A stretch of 64,000 bases of DNA from Lactuca virosa (GCA_928212115.1 CAKMRJ010001112.1:405390659-405454658), one strand, 5' to 3'. Numbered from the stretch's first letter, positions 1 through 13,049 are shown. Notes: generated by a model from the letters alone, not told the origin. Numbers and translations are program-made.

Positions 1-1034
1 CTTACTCTTCTCAATTGAGTTAAGAGTTTACTGCTTGGTCCATACATAGCAGAGGTACTTACGAATCTTTTACCAAATCTTTTTCATCCTAAAGTTCTTA
101 CACTTTCACACACAATGACATATGCCCAAGAGATTTCTGGTATAAACCAATCAGGATCTAGACATATCAAAATTTTGTGTTGATGATCTAACATCATGAG
201 ACCGTGATGTAAGTGAAACCCTAAATGTCGAACCAATTTAAGGAATTGATAGAGAACTGTGTTCCAGAACTTGCGAAACCTTTGTTTCAGTACCAAAATT
301 CGAAACTCAAAATCATACTCTTTTCTTGAATAGTAATCTTGATCAAATGTTCGACACCCACGACATTTGTTTCCCAACAAGATTTAGGTTTCATTTTGGT
401 TTCAAGAATATGATTTCCGTTTGAGTATCTTTCTCAACCTTCGTTACTTAATAAATTTTTCAAAGCTTACTTGTCACTGACTACACTGGTCACACAGGTA
501 GTTTCGTTTATAAATTGTCATACTTATGTTGAGTATGCTTTGTAACGAAATTTTAAACCACCTTTGAAGCCATATTAAAAGAAGCCCTTCGATACTTCTC
601 AATAAGTATTCGATTGTAATTCACGGGAAACCGCACAAGCTGTTGATCATCTATCTTAATGATTCGCGATGAAATATTTGCCCGGGATTAATCTGCCTTT
701 ATGTCGAAATTATATTTTTGACATCACAGATGCATATTATTCTTAATTTGGTTCTTATATTTTTATTTGGCACACTACACTCACGAAATCCCTGAGGTTC
801 TGGGTATTACCAACTCAGGCTGATGATTTTGAAAGTCTGGTACATGACTTCGTTTTTAAACCCCAAAACGAAAGAGCCCAACCTCCATTCCGAAGGTTTT
901 AGTTCTTATCCACAAGTACTGACGAAGAGACTTTTGATGTGACGGTTTGGTTACCGTAAGTCTTTTTTGGAGATCGTGTCCCATGCTTTTTCTGACATGG
1001 CGTATATGATGGCTACTGTTGCAACTTTCAAGGG
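1..1034. other. AT-rich flank without a supported gene
   Basis: No reading frame here has a recognisable domain or coding character. The only long one is a 98-codon antisense frame of unremarkable composition. The stretch leads into the promoter at 1035-1095. It may be the upstream part of the same repeat that carries the decayed reading frame after 1261, but I cannot place an element boundary in it. Confidence 0.5.
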
Positions 1035-1095
1035 CCACGTGTCATGATCATTAATGGTAACCGTTTGAAATTCAAAAAGGAGATACATATAAAAG
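1035..1095 (+). promoter_or_regulatory. Core promoter: G-box plus TATA box
   Basis: CCACGTGTC at 1035-1043 contains the G-box core CACGTG, the type of site bound by bZIP and bHLH factors in plants. TATAAAAG follows at 1088-1095. Downstream (about 1140-1200) is a pyrimidine-rich stretch with AAACCCTAA, a word common in plant 5' leaders. Together these look like a real RNA polymerase II promoter for the decayed reading frame that follows. It could equally be the promoter of a retroelement LTR. Confidence 0.55.
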
Positions 1096-1260
1096 GGGTG
1101 GTTGGATCGTCATTCCAAGTTTACGCATACTAAAAATTCTCAACACGATCTGTGCTTTCTTTATCTCTCCGTTCTTCAAAAAAACCCTAATCATCGCCGC
1201 TCTTCAATCCAACACAACTGATGATGCATCTTCTCAACCCATCATGAAGATCCAGAGTAA

Positions 1261-3364
1261 CAATTATCAAGTGGATGGTGATGTTACAGTATACCTGAAG
1301 AACTCAAGATGCTCATTGTTGCTTGAAAACATTTTGTTTTATCGACTGCGATGTTTAATGCATTTGAAGTACCAATGTCCTGGTTGTCAATGGCTGGTTC
1401 TACTACTTCATATAGCAAGACGATGAATACTGTGACCTTCAATTTGATCAATGATAAGACATTTCGTCTTACAAAGAAGTTGTTTGTCAAGATTCTTGAA
1501 ATCCCTAATTCTCCACCTTTCTACAAAGTCACTAATGAACAGGTGCTACACATGTTCAATGAGATGGGTTATCAACCTATCCTCTTGAAGATCAGTGAAT
1601 TCAAGGAGTCTGGTCTTCCAAGTTTGTGGAATTTTCTTTTTGGAATTTACCTTTGATGCCTCATAGGTCGAAGTGTTGGATTAGACAAAGGACGTATGGA
1701 GGTGTATGCTATGGTTGCAGGTATTTACTATGATCTTCCTGTTGACTATGCGACTCAGATGTGGAAAGAATTTTTGAAAAGTATTGAAAACACGAATGCG
1801 GTAGATGGGATTTCATGCGCAAGATATTGGAGTCTAATTCTTCAATATGCTTATGACAAGGAAAGTATTTTGGTGCCTGCTGATGAGCCTAAAGCAGAAT
1901 TCTTGAAGTATCATTATCCAAAGTCGCTTGAAGATGATGTGAGTATTTTTCCAACAGTTGCTAGGATTCCTGATGGGATGCTCAAGAAGGTTGATCCTTC
2001 GATTCCAGTATTGGAGGCTTATTTGCTCACTATCAACACAAATGATGGTACTGGTGTGTTGTTCACAAAACGTGATGAAGATTCTTCAAAGAAATCTCGA
2101 AAAAAAAAGATAAATGATGCCGTTCCTAAAGAAAAGGTTGATCAATCACCCAAGAAGAAGCCTGGAGGAGTGATTAAAGTTTCGAAAAAGTTAGATAAAT
2201 GTGTTGAGCCTGAAACTGATGAACTTTCAAAGAAAATTGTTCCTTCGAAAACTGGGGTATTCAAGGGTCTTAAAAAGATAACTCATCGATCACGAAAGTC
2301 TCCTAAAATATCTATAAGCTTTTCTCCTTCTATGGTTCGAAAGCCACATGTAACTAGGAAAGGAGTTGTTCTTCGTGAATTTCCTGTTCCTGTTTCTCCA
2401 TCCTCCAAAAAGCAAAGGGCTGAGGATGTTGCTAAGCACATTTCAAAGAAGAGAAAGAAGAGAAAGCTGATTATTCGTGAAGATTCTATGGAAGAGGATG
2501 AAGTTCCTGAAACACCGTTGGGTGATGTTTCATCCAATAAGAAATCTCCTATCAAATCGAATCTCGAGGAGATAGTAATTTCCAGTAGCTCTGTGGAAAC
2601 TTCTATAGTGGACGCAACTACTATTCTTGGTGATTCAACCATAGTATCAACTCCTAAGCGGACTTTCGTCACACCACCTGAGGTTTCGTTAACTGAGTCA
2701 TCTTTTGAGGAGGTTCGAACCTCAGACATTTTTACACACGTATCTAATACCGATGTAAATGTCAACATGGGTGAAGGAGTCTCGAACAATGAAAACCCAG
2801 TTTCTACTCAAGGTATTTTCGAAACTACTGTCATCACTACCCAGTACTTCTTTACCACCATTTGTCACCAGTGTACCTACAACCACTCATTCTCCAACTT
2901 TTGATTTCGTCATAAATCAACCCATTACTTCTCTATTTTCATCTCAATCTACTGACCCACCCAAACCAATCAATGATAATGAAACTGATGATGGAGGATT
3001 TGGAGGATCATTTGCTGATTTGGAATTTGATCCTGAAGAAGAAAACATTCCAGACCATATGTTAATGTCGGGGAAGCAGTTCAAAATTCTCAATAGAAAA
3101 CTTAACTCATTGTTGCAATCTCAAGCAGATGCAGGGGTTCGGAATTATGTATCGGGTATTGAAGTTGACGTCATGATAAAAGCCCAAGAGCTTCATCTTT
3201 TGAATAAATTGAATGTGATGATTCAAGAATCTGAGTCTCGAATTCAAGACAAGCTTGATGTCTTGGACAAAAAATAATGAGTTATGAGTAAAGTCTTTGT
3301 CTTCGACTTTTAATGATGAGCTCAAGGATTTGAAACGTGTTGCTAAGGAACGTCATGTTCTTTT
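1261..3364 (+). pseudogene. Unknown long reading frame, 5' part, decayed
   Basis: I do not recognise this protein. One frame runs from about 1300 with coding-like composition: a conserved-looking N-terminal part (FEVPMSWLSMAG near 1360), a globular part to about 2050, then a Lys/Ser-rich basic part with nuclear-signal-like clusters (KKRKKRKL near 2450), then an acidic and coiled-coil-like part. It is broken by TGA at 1324 (in place of TGG), TGA at 1654 (consistent with a former CGA), a frameshift near 2840-2860, an extra A near 3272 and another TGA just after it. At 3365 it is interrupted by Copia-1 and continues in frame at 10893. Similar long unknown frames are, as far as I recall, repeated in Asteraceae genomes, so a transposable-element origin is likely. 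Confidence 0.6.
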
Positions 3365-4117
3365 TGTTGGGTTATGAGCATTCTAACACTCCTAAGTGTA
3401 CATGCAACCCTAAATACCTTGGATCTATGTTTTCTCTATTATACATACAATTATGAACATCCAAGGTATTATCCTAATCTAGCATACAAAATAATAAATA
3501 TAACAAGATAGAATACATACCTCTTTGATGTAGAATGTCTTCATGAAGCTTGAGTGCCTAGTGCCCCAAGTGTGACACCTCAAATGGTTCACACAACACC
3601 AAATACACTTGGAATAACTTGAGAGAAATTTGAACACTCCTTGAAATCGTCTAGCCCTCACACTCACACATTAGTGCATGATTTCTTGAGCCATGGGATT
3701 CTTTTATATGGTGGCTATTAGGGTTACACCATGTAACTCATAACTTTACCCATTCCTTATGCTCCATGGATTTTAACCTCCATGGAGTATCCATGGGTCA
3801 CCCCATGGACTTAGTCCAACATAAGGAATCTTGGATCACAAGCCCACATATATAAGAATGAATGATTTACACAATCAACCCATATATTTAATTAGTCTCC
3901 TTTTGATCACTTAATTAATTCCAAATTAATTCTTGATCAATACTAATTAAATAACCTTATTAATATATTAGAACTTATAATATATTAACCAACCTTAAGT
4001 GTTATTTCTCTCATTATAGTCTATCCAAATGCATGATGCCATGCACCCCAAATGGACCATGCCGGGTCGGGTCAAGTCTTACCAATTATAGTTATGGACT
4101 TAGACATTAATCCAACA
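3365..4117 (-). repeat. Copia-1 3' LTR
   Basis: This is the 3' LTR in element orientation, 753 bp and equal in length to the partner at 10140-10892. A TATA-like word, read on the minus strand as ATATAAAA, lies at 3702-3709. Start and end fit the TG...CA rule. Confidence 0.93.
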
Positions 4118-4132
4118 GTCTCCCACTTGGAT
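4118..4132 (-). other. Copia-1 polypurine tract
   Basis: Read on the minus strand this is CCAAGTGGGAGAC directly before the 3' LTR, the usual plus-strand priming site of plant copia elements. The same word precedes the 3' LTR of Copia-3. Confidence 0.85.
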
Positions 4133-5857
4133 AAGTCTAAAACTATTATTGCGTATGACTTCAGGAACCGATCAGCAATCATAGCTCTCAAAAGCTTCTG
4201 TCGAACTCTGACCTTGTCGATGAACTCTGACCTTTGTCAATGACTTGTCCATTAGATAAGGGATCATATATTCCTCCATTCTAGATATCATATGGACTGA
4301 GACATGGATTATCAATCATTCTCTCTGTCCATTTGTTGTTTCCCGATTTCCGATTCATGATGACTGACTGATTGAACAAATCAAATCAGTCCTGGCTTGG
4401 CCAAGCACTCACATGTATCATCTTTAAATCATCGAGGGGCCCACAGATATCGCTTTTATCCCGAAGGTAAAAGGAATGGATAAACTTCGACTCATATGGC
4501 TTGTTCTACTACTTGTTGAATCATACACAAAGGCACGTTTATAACATCGAGTTACCAATGCGTTTTCGTGCAATCAATGTATAACCAACTCATAGTAACA
4601 ACTCATATCTCTAGGTTTGAAGAATATAAGATATTATCATCTCATGATCACTCGTGATAAAATCCATGAAGTGATTCAAATGAGCGTGGGTTGAATCCAA
4701 TACTCAGAACTTATGAGCACTCATGAGTGTTGTAGCACCACTTTGTCCACCAACTTGGACCTCTACAAACCAACCCATGACAGTCTTGATTCATATCTAC
4801 TTCCAACATATGACCGACTGTGGATGGTTTGAATAACTTAATCATTCAGGAAGAGCGACTTAGTTATTCTGGAAGTCAAAACATGCAAAGTGAAACACAA
4901 GAATAAATGAATCAAATATGGTATCAAACCCTATGAATATAAATAAACACTTTTATTTATCACCATACTGATTACTCATTATTCATTGTTTCGGTTTTAT
5001 CAACTTTATACTTGAATTTAAAACAATAGTTGTCCCATGCTCCAAGCATGTACACTATGTTTTCTAAACACTAGTCATGCCATACACCAAGTATGCATAC
5101 TATGTTTGTCTATGATCTTTACTTTGTAAAATAGATCAATTGAACATCACTCCAATGATCCTCTTTTCACAGTCCCAAATCCTTACTGCAAATGCAAGAA
5201 TTCCAAATTCTTGCCATTTACTGAAATCTGTTAGATTCTAAACTTATATGCATTGATCCTCTTAATGATTATGCACAAAGTCAGAAAGACTTGACAACAA
5301 TCACTACAGAGCATTCCAAAGGAGATCAGCTCCTTGGAAACATCCTTCTTTCATTAAGTTTCCTAATCTTACACAGATTGAATAATTTCTAACTTTGAAA
5401 CATTTCCATATTCCATTTTGACTATCACTTCTGAACAAGGGTTGCCTCCTTACAGATTATGTCAATATGGTCCTTCCAGAATTAACATTATACTTCCAAC
5501 TGTCCTTGAGCAACCAATCTTTGGTAAACCTTAGATTGTCCTCGACAATTGCTTAATCATTTTAGTCATATCCAATTCTAGACCTTTTCCCTTCATAATG
5601 CCCCAGGCATTTGGAAAATTTTAGAAAGGATGAATATAGCACATGTAAACGATCCTATATCCGAAGCATATGAGACACGATTCATGATGTCTCACATAAA
5701 GACTAACCAGTCTTTTGCTATAATATTTCCATTTCAATTTGCCAAGTTCTCAAAATTCAGATTATGAAAGGGATGCCGTAATCATAATCGAATTTTAGAA
5801 CGCAAATAATGGACCCATATATAGAATTTCCTTATGTTGAGCCATTCCAACATGAAA

Positions 5858-5924
<67 letters not shown>

Positions 5925-7198
5925 TTGATTAAATACGATTAAAATCTCAATCTAAGCTTTTAGAATTGAAATGAAGTATAATTTCCTCTCCCTTAATTAT
6001 AGCAAAACAACTTTTTCAACCCCTGCAACCTCACGAATTGAAACTTTTGTTTTCTATAATTAACATTGCTAACTTGCAACCTTTGTCATAATTATCATGC
6101 TCCCACTAACATGATGATTATTAGCATAACACTTATGCTCCCACTAGCTTTGACATGCACTCAGAAATCAACTGACTTTCTTACCAAAGTTCAGATTTCT
6201 GATACTAGATTGTTTTGATAAAACTTTATCAAAATCATACACCTCTCTTAGATAGCTCACATGTGTGTCTAAACAATTTTAGAACTATGAAAAGGGATGC
6301 CGTAATCATAGTCTCAATTGTTTAGACCTTTGCCACTTCTCACAAGTCCATGTTAGTGTGCCGGTAAACCACACACGCTCCATTAACGACTTTGAGAATG
6401 CAAATATCATAATTGCTATCTAGCTAAAATCTACTTAGTGAAAGTGTTTCCTCACCATCATTTTCATGAATCGGAGAGAAACCTTATGACACTTAGATTT
6501 AATAGTGTATGTGTTCTTATCCATGTGAATTTGTCAAAACCATAATCACAAGACAAGGTTAGTGACAAATCCAAACTCATATTGATTAAACTTGTGCAAT
6601 CTTAAATTCTTGCCATTTGGCAGCTCAGGTGCCTGCCATTGCTTCCAAGTTGTTGTGCAACCACTTGAGAACTCTCAGAACTCCTATGCAAAGCCAACTT
6701 GAATAGGCACAAAAATTTCAACACGATAGGTTATAAACCTCAAGTCGTGTGCTAGTGAAGGACTTTAGGTTTTATTCTTGATTAAGTCTTGAAACTTTCA
6801 AGAGCTTTAAGACTCCCACTGTCCTCTTGACATATAAGACTCCCTTGTCAAATATTCAAGAGATAGTGCGGATTCTTTATCAAGACTAACACTTTACACA
6901 ATTGGCCTAAGTTGGTCTCTGTTTTATCCAAAACATCACAACTTACCAATTTCAAATGTACAAGAGTAGATAACCTTTTACTCTTACATTTGACTAGTGT
7001 TAACAAACCCTCTTTAAGATATGTCACTCAAGTTACAATCTTGGAGTATGACTCTAAGAATTGTTTTGGAACGAAGTATGACTCATCTTTTTGATTTAAC
7101 CATTTCAACAATTCATGACTCCTCTTCTTAGTCATAAGAATGCACTAAGATGACTTTAGAGGACCAATTGTGATATGGTATCTTAATCATTAAGATGA
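4133..7198 (-). other. Copia-1 3' interior without a clear gene
   Basis: About 3 kb where RT and RNase H should lie, with no sustained reading frame and no RT motif that I can find. It contains a TA microsatellite at 5860-5922. The same kind of sequence, less the long TA run, makes up 60400-63267 of Copia-3, so this non-coding interior belongs to the family and is not private damage of one copy. Confidence 0.6.
5860..5922. repeat. (TA)n microsatellite
   Basis: About 31 uninterrupted TA units inside Copia-1. The matching place in Copia-3 (about 61620) has only a few units, so the run expanded after the copies separated. Confidence 0.95.
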
Positions 7199-7420
7199 TC
7201 ATAAACATGATACTAAAGTACTCTCCCATCTTTTCAGATTTGAGAAACTTTTATCTTTCTGCCATACTTTGATTCTTCTTATTCGTTCTGTCTCACATTG
7301 AAACTTCTCCAATGCTACAGACTTATACTTAAACTTATAAGTATAACCATATTTACTGAACTTAAGTAAATCATGACGAATAGTCTTCTTGATCTTTTGT
7401 GGTGGACTTGACCAGTGCAC
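7199..7420 (-). pseudogene. Copia-1 integrase remnant
   Basis: An open stretch of 73 codons whose middle (FSKYGYTYKFKYKS) resembles the region of copia integrase that normally reads like YGYVYLMKHKS. It is followed by a stretch whose DNA corresponds to the usual RSDRGGEYLS motif, but out of frame and altered. The same altered stretch occurs in Copia-3 near 60180-60350. No catalytic triad can be assembled. Assignment rests on position and partial similarity to Copia-2 integrase at 25373-25777. Confidence 0.5.
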
Positions 7421-7899
7421 AAGAATGTGTACTCGATCCCTTAGTCCTTTCCTTATTCACATAAGGAATTAGTCTTAATTTTCCAAGCTGAAAGTTCTCA
7501 ATCATCATACTATACAACTTGCATGATTCCAAGTTTCGGTCCAATTGAACCTTGGGTGATGAGAATCTTTCCTTATTTGGTAATATTAGACACTACCACA
7601 ACCGAAAGAATCAAATCCATTTTTCCAATATTGCTATCAATGGAATCTTATAAGCAACAACTTTTCACAAATGCCATTGTAAGGATACTTAAAATAAATA
7701 AAATCAAAACCTTTTTCTTTTATTTTAAAACTTGTGGAAAAACTTATCCTTACAATCCATATGAAAACCTTGTTGTTATCTATTCCTAAGCAATATAAAT
7801 ATCATAACTCTTAAGTAATAGCCCAAAATTCTGATCACCGAACCATGCGATTGAAATCCATCTTCGCGATCAGAATCAGCATGTACTTAATAGAGTTAG

Positions 7900-8513
7900 A
7901 CAATGGACTTTACCTGAAGTAGAGCCAAACTTATTGACTTTAACATCCTTAGGTAAATTTGGCAGCTTCGTAACCAATGCCCCTTCCTTTGGCAATAGTT
8001 ACCTATGGACCCTTGATAATGGGACTATCTCAGACTTCGCCTCTCTCTTTACCATTGGGTCAACCGAGTTGACTATGGCCGATCCCTTTCCATTGGGAAG
8101 AGAGAGCTTTACTGGATATCCAATGTCATCATTGTCAATGTCCATAGCGTTTTAGGAAGTTGATCTTAGCAAATAGATAAGATCATTAAGGGTCTTGTCT
8201 TAGTCTGTTTCATAGGATTCCCAAAAGAACTCACTATGTGACTTAGAAAGTAGTTGAGCCACCAACTTTCTCAAGACTTTGACACCCAACTCTCCCGGCT
8301 TGTCAATATGTGACTACATCTCCAAGATGTGATCACACCTAGACCTTGCCTTGCCAATAGGGCTTGAGTGACCTTAAACTTTTTAGGAACTTGTGGGTTA
8401 GGGAGAATAATTGGAGGAGGTGAAAGAAGTATGATATCCATGGGACATCATCTTCATTTAGGAAAGCTTGTTTCAAGAGATTTGGGAAGATCATAAATGT
8501 CTAGACCAAACAT
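7900..8513 (-). pseudogene. Copia-1 gag remnant
   Basis: On the minus strand the region after the putative leader acceptor (8514) carries degraded gag. Near 7960-8010 it encodes CQRKGHWLRSC, most of a CCHC zinc knuckle with its first cysteine lost. A proline-rich stretch near 8400-8460 parallels the Copia-3 gag remnant at 58989-59270. Several stops and shifts break it. Confidence 0.55.
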
Positions 8514-9300
8514 CTTTTTGGGAGATATTCAAGATAGTTGATTTAAAGTCCTTAATATGACACCCAATATGAAATATTAAGGCTAGGACCCAACAAACTA
8601 TTTCATAACTTAGAAGAGGGATGCCGTAATCCAAGCTATAAAATATTTGAAGGTAGGTGAATGACGATTCACCAATTTCCACCATGAAAAACGAAATAAT
8701 TTATTAGGTTTTAATTGGATTTGAAAGTCCTAGATCTTTGAGATTCATTGAACTGTTCAAAGGCATGTTTCAATCTTGAGTGTGCCCTTCAGGTTTTGTG
8801 ACTGGAATGCCGAGGATCACAAAACAAGGTGTGAATAACCATGCAAATATACTTGGTACCCTTAATATTTGCCCCTTACTCAGTGTGCCGGTTAACCACA
8901 TACGCTCCACCGATACTATGATAAATATTAAGTTACCCTTTGCCTACCTTGTTAAGTCCAGGTTAGTGTGCCGGTTAACCTCACACGCTCCACTAACGAC
9001 TTAAGCAAAGTGCAAAGTGTAATTTCATGGGTTGGCACCAAATTCATATTTTCCTAAGTAACTAAGATTAGGTATTAATAAGATTTTAGTTACTTAGTAT
9101 TTATCATTAATACTTTTAATGAAAGGAGAATTATAGTCCTTGTCCTACCCGTTCGGCTAACGACCCTCCACCAGTCAAGGAAGCGGTGGGTGAGAGTGGA
9201 CACCCATTAAACTGCCATTTTATAGGCAGTAACCTTATACCCCCCTTATAGACCGGCTTCGTGAATGAGGCCTACTAACGGTAAGACTGACTTTACTCTT

Positions 9301-9304
<4 letters not shown>

Positions 9305-9349
<45 letters not shown>
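9305..9349. repeat. (TA)n microsatellite
   Basis: About 22 TA units in the Copia-1 5' leader, between the LTR and the gag remnant. Confidence 0.95.
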
Positions 9350-9352
<3 letters not shown>

Positions 9353-10118
9353 AAATTATTAACTTATAATATTATAAAGTATAAGGGTTGAATTTTAACT
9401 TTTAAAATTCTAAGGGCTAACTTGGAATTAAAGTATTCATAAGTGAAAACTTTTCAAATTCCAAAACTTGAGGGCAAGTTTTGAAACTATTCAAAACTAA
9501 TTAATTCCATAACTTATGAGTTTAAAGTAGTTTTAATTAAAACTACTTTAAACTAATTAATAAAAAAATAACTTTTTTTATTGTAAATTATGGAACTAAT
9601 TAAGGTTACACTTTTTTTTTAATTTAATGAAGAGACTCTTGAACCTCCATAACTCGAGGACAAGTTATGGAGTCATAAAACCATTTAATTAGAACTAGAC
9701 TCTTCATTTTGTAACCTTTGCCAACTTTTATGAGTTTTACGATTCTTAAATGTGACTTTTCATATAACTTGAGGACAAGTTACAAAAACACACTTTGGAA
9801 TCAACTCTTAGATTAAAATGGATTGAAAACAACTATTTCACACAACTTTTCTATTAATCTAAGAACCTCATAAGAACAAGATAATTCAAATCATCAATCT
9901 TCAAGAAATTAGCATGAACATACAAACTAATACAAATCTTGAAATTATGACAATTATCTTAGAAATTGGATTAGCATGAACATTACCACATCAAAAACAA
10001 GTTTATAATTCCAAAAACATCTTAGGGTAATGTTCCTAGTCCAATTCCAGCCAAAACAATCGAATATATGCATCCAACTCGATTTTTTCAGCTACTTTTG
10101 CAAGTATAACAAGAAAAC

Positions 10119-10139
10119 AAGCCTAGGCTCTGATACCAC
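10119..10139 (-). other. Copia-1 primer binding site
   Basis: On the minus strand this reads TGGTATCAGAGCCTAGGC just inside the 5' LTR, complementary to the 3' end of plant initiator methionine tRNA. It sets the element's orientation. Confidence 0.9.
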
Positions 10140-10892
10140 TGTTCGGTTATGAGCATTCTAACACTCCTAAGTGTACATGCAACCCTAAATACCTTGGATC
10201 TATGTTTTCTCTATTATACATACAATTATGAACATCCAAGGTATTATCCTAATCTAGCATACAAAATAATAAATATAACAAGATAGAATACATACCTCTT
10301 TGATGTAGAATGTCTTCATGAAGCTTGGGTGCCTAGTGCCCCAAGTGTGACACCTCAAATGGTTCACACAACACCAAATACACTTGGAATAACTTGAGAG
10401 AAATTTGAACACTCCTTGAAATCATCTAGCCCTCACACTCACACATTAGTGCACGATTTCTTGAGCCATGAGATTCTTTTATATGGTGGCTATTAGGGTT
10501 ACACCATGTAACTCATAACTTTACCCATTCCTTATGCTCCATGGATTTTAACCTCCATGGAGTATCCATGGGTCATCCCATGGACTTAGTCCAACATAAG
10601 GAATCTTGGATCACAAGCCCACATATATAAGAATGAATGATTTACACAATCAACCCATATATTTAATTAGTCACCTTTTGATCACTTAATTAATTCCAAA
10701 TTAATTCTTGATCAATACTAATTAAATAACCTTATTAATATATTAGAACTTATAATATATTAACCAACCTTAAGTGTTATTTCTCTCATTATAGTCTATC
10801 CAAATGCATGATGCCATGCAACCCAAATGGACCATGCCGGGTCGGGTCAAGTCTTACCAATTATAGTTATGGACTTAGACATTAATCCAACA
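10140..10892 (-). repeat. Copia-1 5' LTR
   Basis: This 753-bp LTR is the 5' one in element orientation. It carries a donor-like GAG/GTATGT on the minus strand at 10295, conserved at the matching place of the Copia-3 LTR (57134) and, as AAG/GTAAGT, of the Copia-2 LTR (28717). Confidence 0.93.
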
Positions 10893-12678
10893 CTTTTTGT
10901 GCAAGATGTGAAAACTGTTCGTGAAAATGTGAATCAAAAGCTTGAAGAGATGAAAGTGAGTGTCTCTACAGAACTCAATGAGTTGGATCAAAAGTATTCT
11001 TCAATTCTTGAGAAAGTTGACATTATTGCTGCTGGTGTTACTACGTTTGTTCAAACACATCAATATTTTATTCCCAAGTTTGATGAGAAATTAACTGTTG
11101 ATGTTAATAGCTTTGGTCAACTTAATACCATGATTGTCGAATTAAAGGAGCTTGTTTCGAAGTCTGGCCCATCCTCTATTATAACTCCTGAGTTTTTAGC
11201 TAAAGAAGTTTTGTTTATTCGAGGCTCAAGTTCAAAAAGTGTTGGCTCCATTGTCTCGATTTGTTACTCTCTTACCAACGAATGCCCCGCCTATTGTCAG
11301 AGGGGTGCAAGGGGGAGAAAAGGAAGAAGTTGGTAAAGGAGTAAATGTCTCTGAGGAAACGAATGGAGAAACAAAGGTTGTGGGAAAAGTTTTCAAGACT
11401 CAAATTCCTACGACAAAACCAATATTTTCAAAGGCTGAACCGGTGATAGAAACTACAGTTACTACAAGGCCAATTGCAAAAGGCATAGTAATTGAGTCTA
11501 CTAGTGGAGGGAGTTCTTCGAAACCCAAACAAAATGAAGTAGATAAAGGGAAAGGAAAAGGATTTGTTATAGAAAAGTCCAAGGAAGAAAGGAAAGCTGA
11601 AATTGAAGCAGAGATGGAGAAGCAGCGTCAAATTCAGAGTATTTCGATGCTTCGTAAAAATGATCCTCCTGCAATGAACAAAGGTGATCCAACGAAGTTG
11701 CATAGTTATGAAAATATTGAAGCAAGAGTATCATACAATGAAATGTATGCATTAAAAAAGAAGCCAAGGAAAAGCTATGCAGTATAGAACACATATATGA
11801 ATCAACTTGATTTCCTAATCAATGAAATGATGTTCATCACAGCTCAATACAAAATTATTGAGAAATTCAAGGATGAAGATGACTTTCTTCATATGAAGCT
11901 AAGGTTTCATGTTGTGTTGGGAAAGAATCCGGAAGAGGTTTGGTCCCTTATCAAGATTGTTCGTGTGATAAGTGTGACTAAGGATGTGATGTTTGAAAAC
12001 ATGATTCAGAATTTTCGATTTCATGTTGTAAGGGCAAACAATGAGGTGTGTGATTTTTCAGTTGCTGACTTTCCATTGATGAACTTGAATGATCTTATTC
12101 AATTTGCAATGATTCTCAAAGATATGGACGCTTCGAAACTTCAAGGAACAGGAAAAAAGATTTTGAGACTTGGTCTTGGTCACATCAAAATCTTTATAGA
12201 TAATTATTATGATTGTCTAGCCTTAACTGATATTGAGTTGTGTACTGCATTGGGGAAGGAAGTAAAAGTTGCTCCAGAAATTGTGAAGAGTCAAGAAGAA
12301 TTGAAGAAGTTTGCTGATGGGGAAATTTGTTAAAAGCCTATGGGATTAGTTTTTTCGGGAAAAGACAAGAAAGGAAAAGCTAAGAGGTTCTTATTTCAAG
12401 CTTCGGAAGTGGAACGGTATACTAAAGCTCAATATACAAACTTTATTGTTCGTATGAATAACTGTAAGAAAAACAACGAAGGAGATAAAGCTGAGCTGAA
12501 GAAAGTTATGCTGGTATACAGAGGTTCGAAGGGTAATGCATTTAGCTACTCAAATTCTCACAAACTGAGTTCGACACTGATTACAAAGGGGGAGAATGTT
12601 AGTGTCAAATATTTTGTAATGTGTCGAAGTTATTTGAGTCAGTTTCGAAAGTTATCTTATCTATTTACTAAGGCATAA
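10893..12678 (+). pseudogene. Unknown long reading frame, 3' part, decayed
   Basis: This continues the frame cut at 3364. The first part to about 11230 is rich in Lys, Glu, Val and heptad-like spacing and probably forms a coiled coil. After a frameshift near 11230 comes a Lys/Glu/Thr-rich linker (11300-11640), then a more globular part to the TAA at 12676. In-frame TAG at 11785 and TAA at 12331 look like single changes of CAG and CAA, because the frame continues with normal composition past each. I find no known domain. The likely original product is well over 1000 residues. Whether it was a host gene or an accessory frame of a large retroelement cannot be settled from sequence alone. Confidence 0.6.
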
Positions 12679-12903
12679 CAGTTTCGAAGTCTTGATGTTT
12701 AGCCCTTAGTATTTTTTTGTATACTTTCTTATTCTCCTATAAATTGGAGTTGTACTCAGAGTTAGATAGAACTTTTCCAAGACATTGTGTCTAGATTCTC
12801 TCTGTAAACGAAAGTATAATTGAGCTATAAACCAGATCTTATTTACTCTCGTTGTTCATACTTCTTTGATTACTCTGATTACATTCATACTCGATTAAAT
12901 CAC

Positions 12904-12906
<3 letters not shown>
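12679..12906 (+). other. 3' flank of the unknown frame, LTR-like
   Basis: No coding sequence. A TATAAAT at 12738-12744 followed by pyrimidine-rich sequence resembles the R-U5 part of an LTR, but no partner copy exists in the window, so this remains a guess. Confidence 0.3.

Positions 12907-12952
<46 letters not shown>
12907..12952. repeat. (TA)n microsatellite
   Basis: About 23 TA units marking the left edge of the AT-rich region with the foldback element. Confidence 0.95.
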
Positions 12953-12954
<2 letters not shown>

Positions 12955-13049
12955 TTCAATAGAAAACAATTATAATCAAGGAACCAAAAAACCAATATAA
13001 AACGTCAGAATTTAAAACTATCAACGACAAAAAAAATGGTTGTTGACTT

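Larger units (their letters stand above)
3365..10892 (-). mobile_element. Copia-1: complete Ty1/copia-type LTR retrotransposon
   Basis: Two 753-bp direct repeats (3365-4117 and 10140-10892) begin TGTT and end CCAACA, and differ by about eight substitutions by eye, roughly 1 percent. The target duplication is CTTTT at 3360-3364 and 10893-10897. The primer binding site lies inside the right LTR and the polypurine tract beside the left one, so the element reads on the minus strand. Removing it joins the unknown reading frame on both sides without loss of frame. The interior has only remnants of gag and integrase, so the element is non-autonomous in its present form. Its closest relative here is Copia-3. 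Confidence 0.95.

Noticed and set aside
1180..1200. Telomere-like AAACCCTAA
   Set aside because: A single unit, common in plant 5' leaders, not an interstitial telomere array.
2283..2789. 168-codon minus-strand frame
   Set aside because: Antisense of the Ser/Lys-rich part of the unknown frame; composition explains it.
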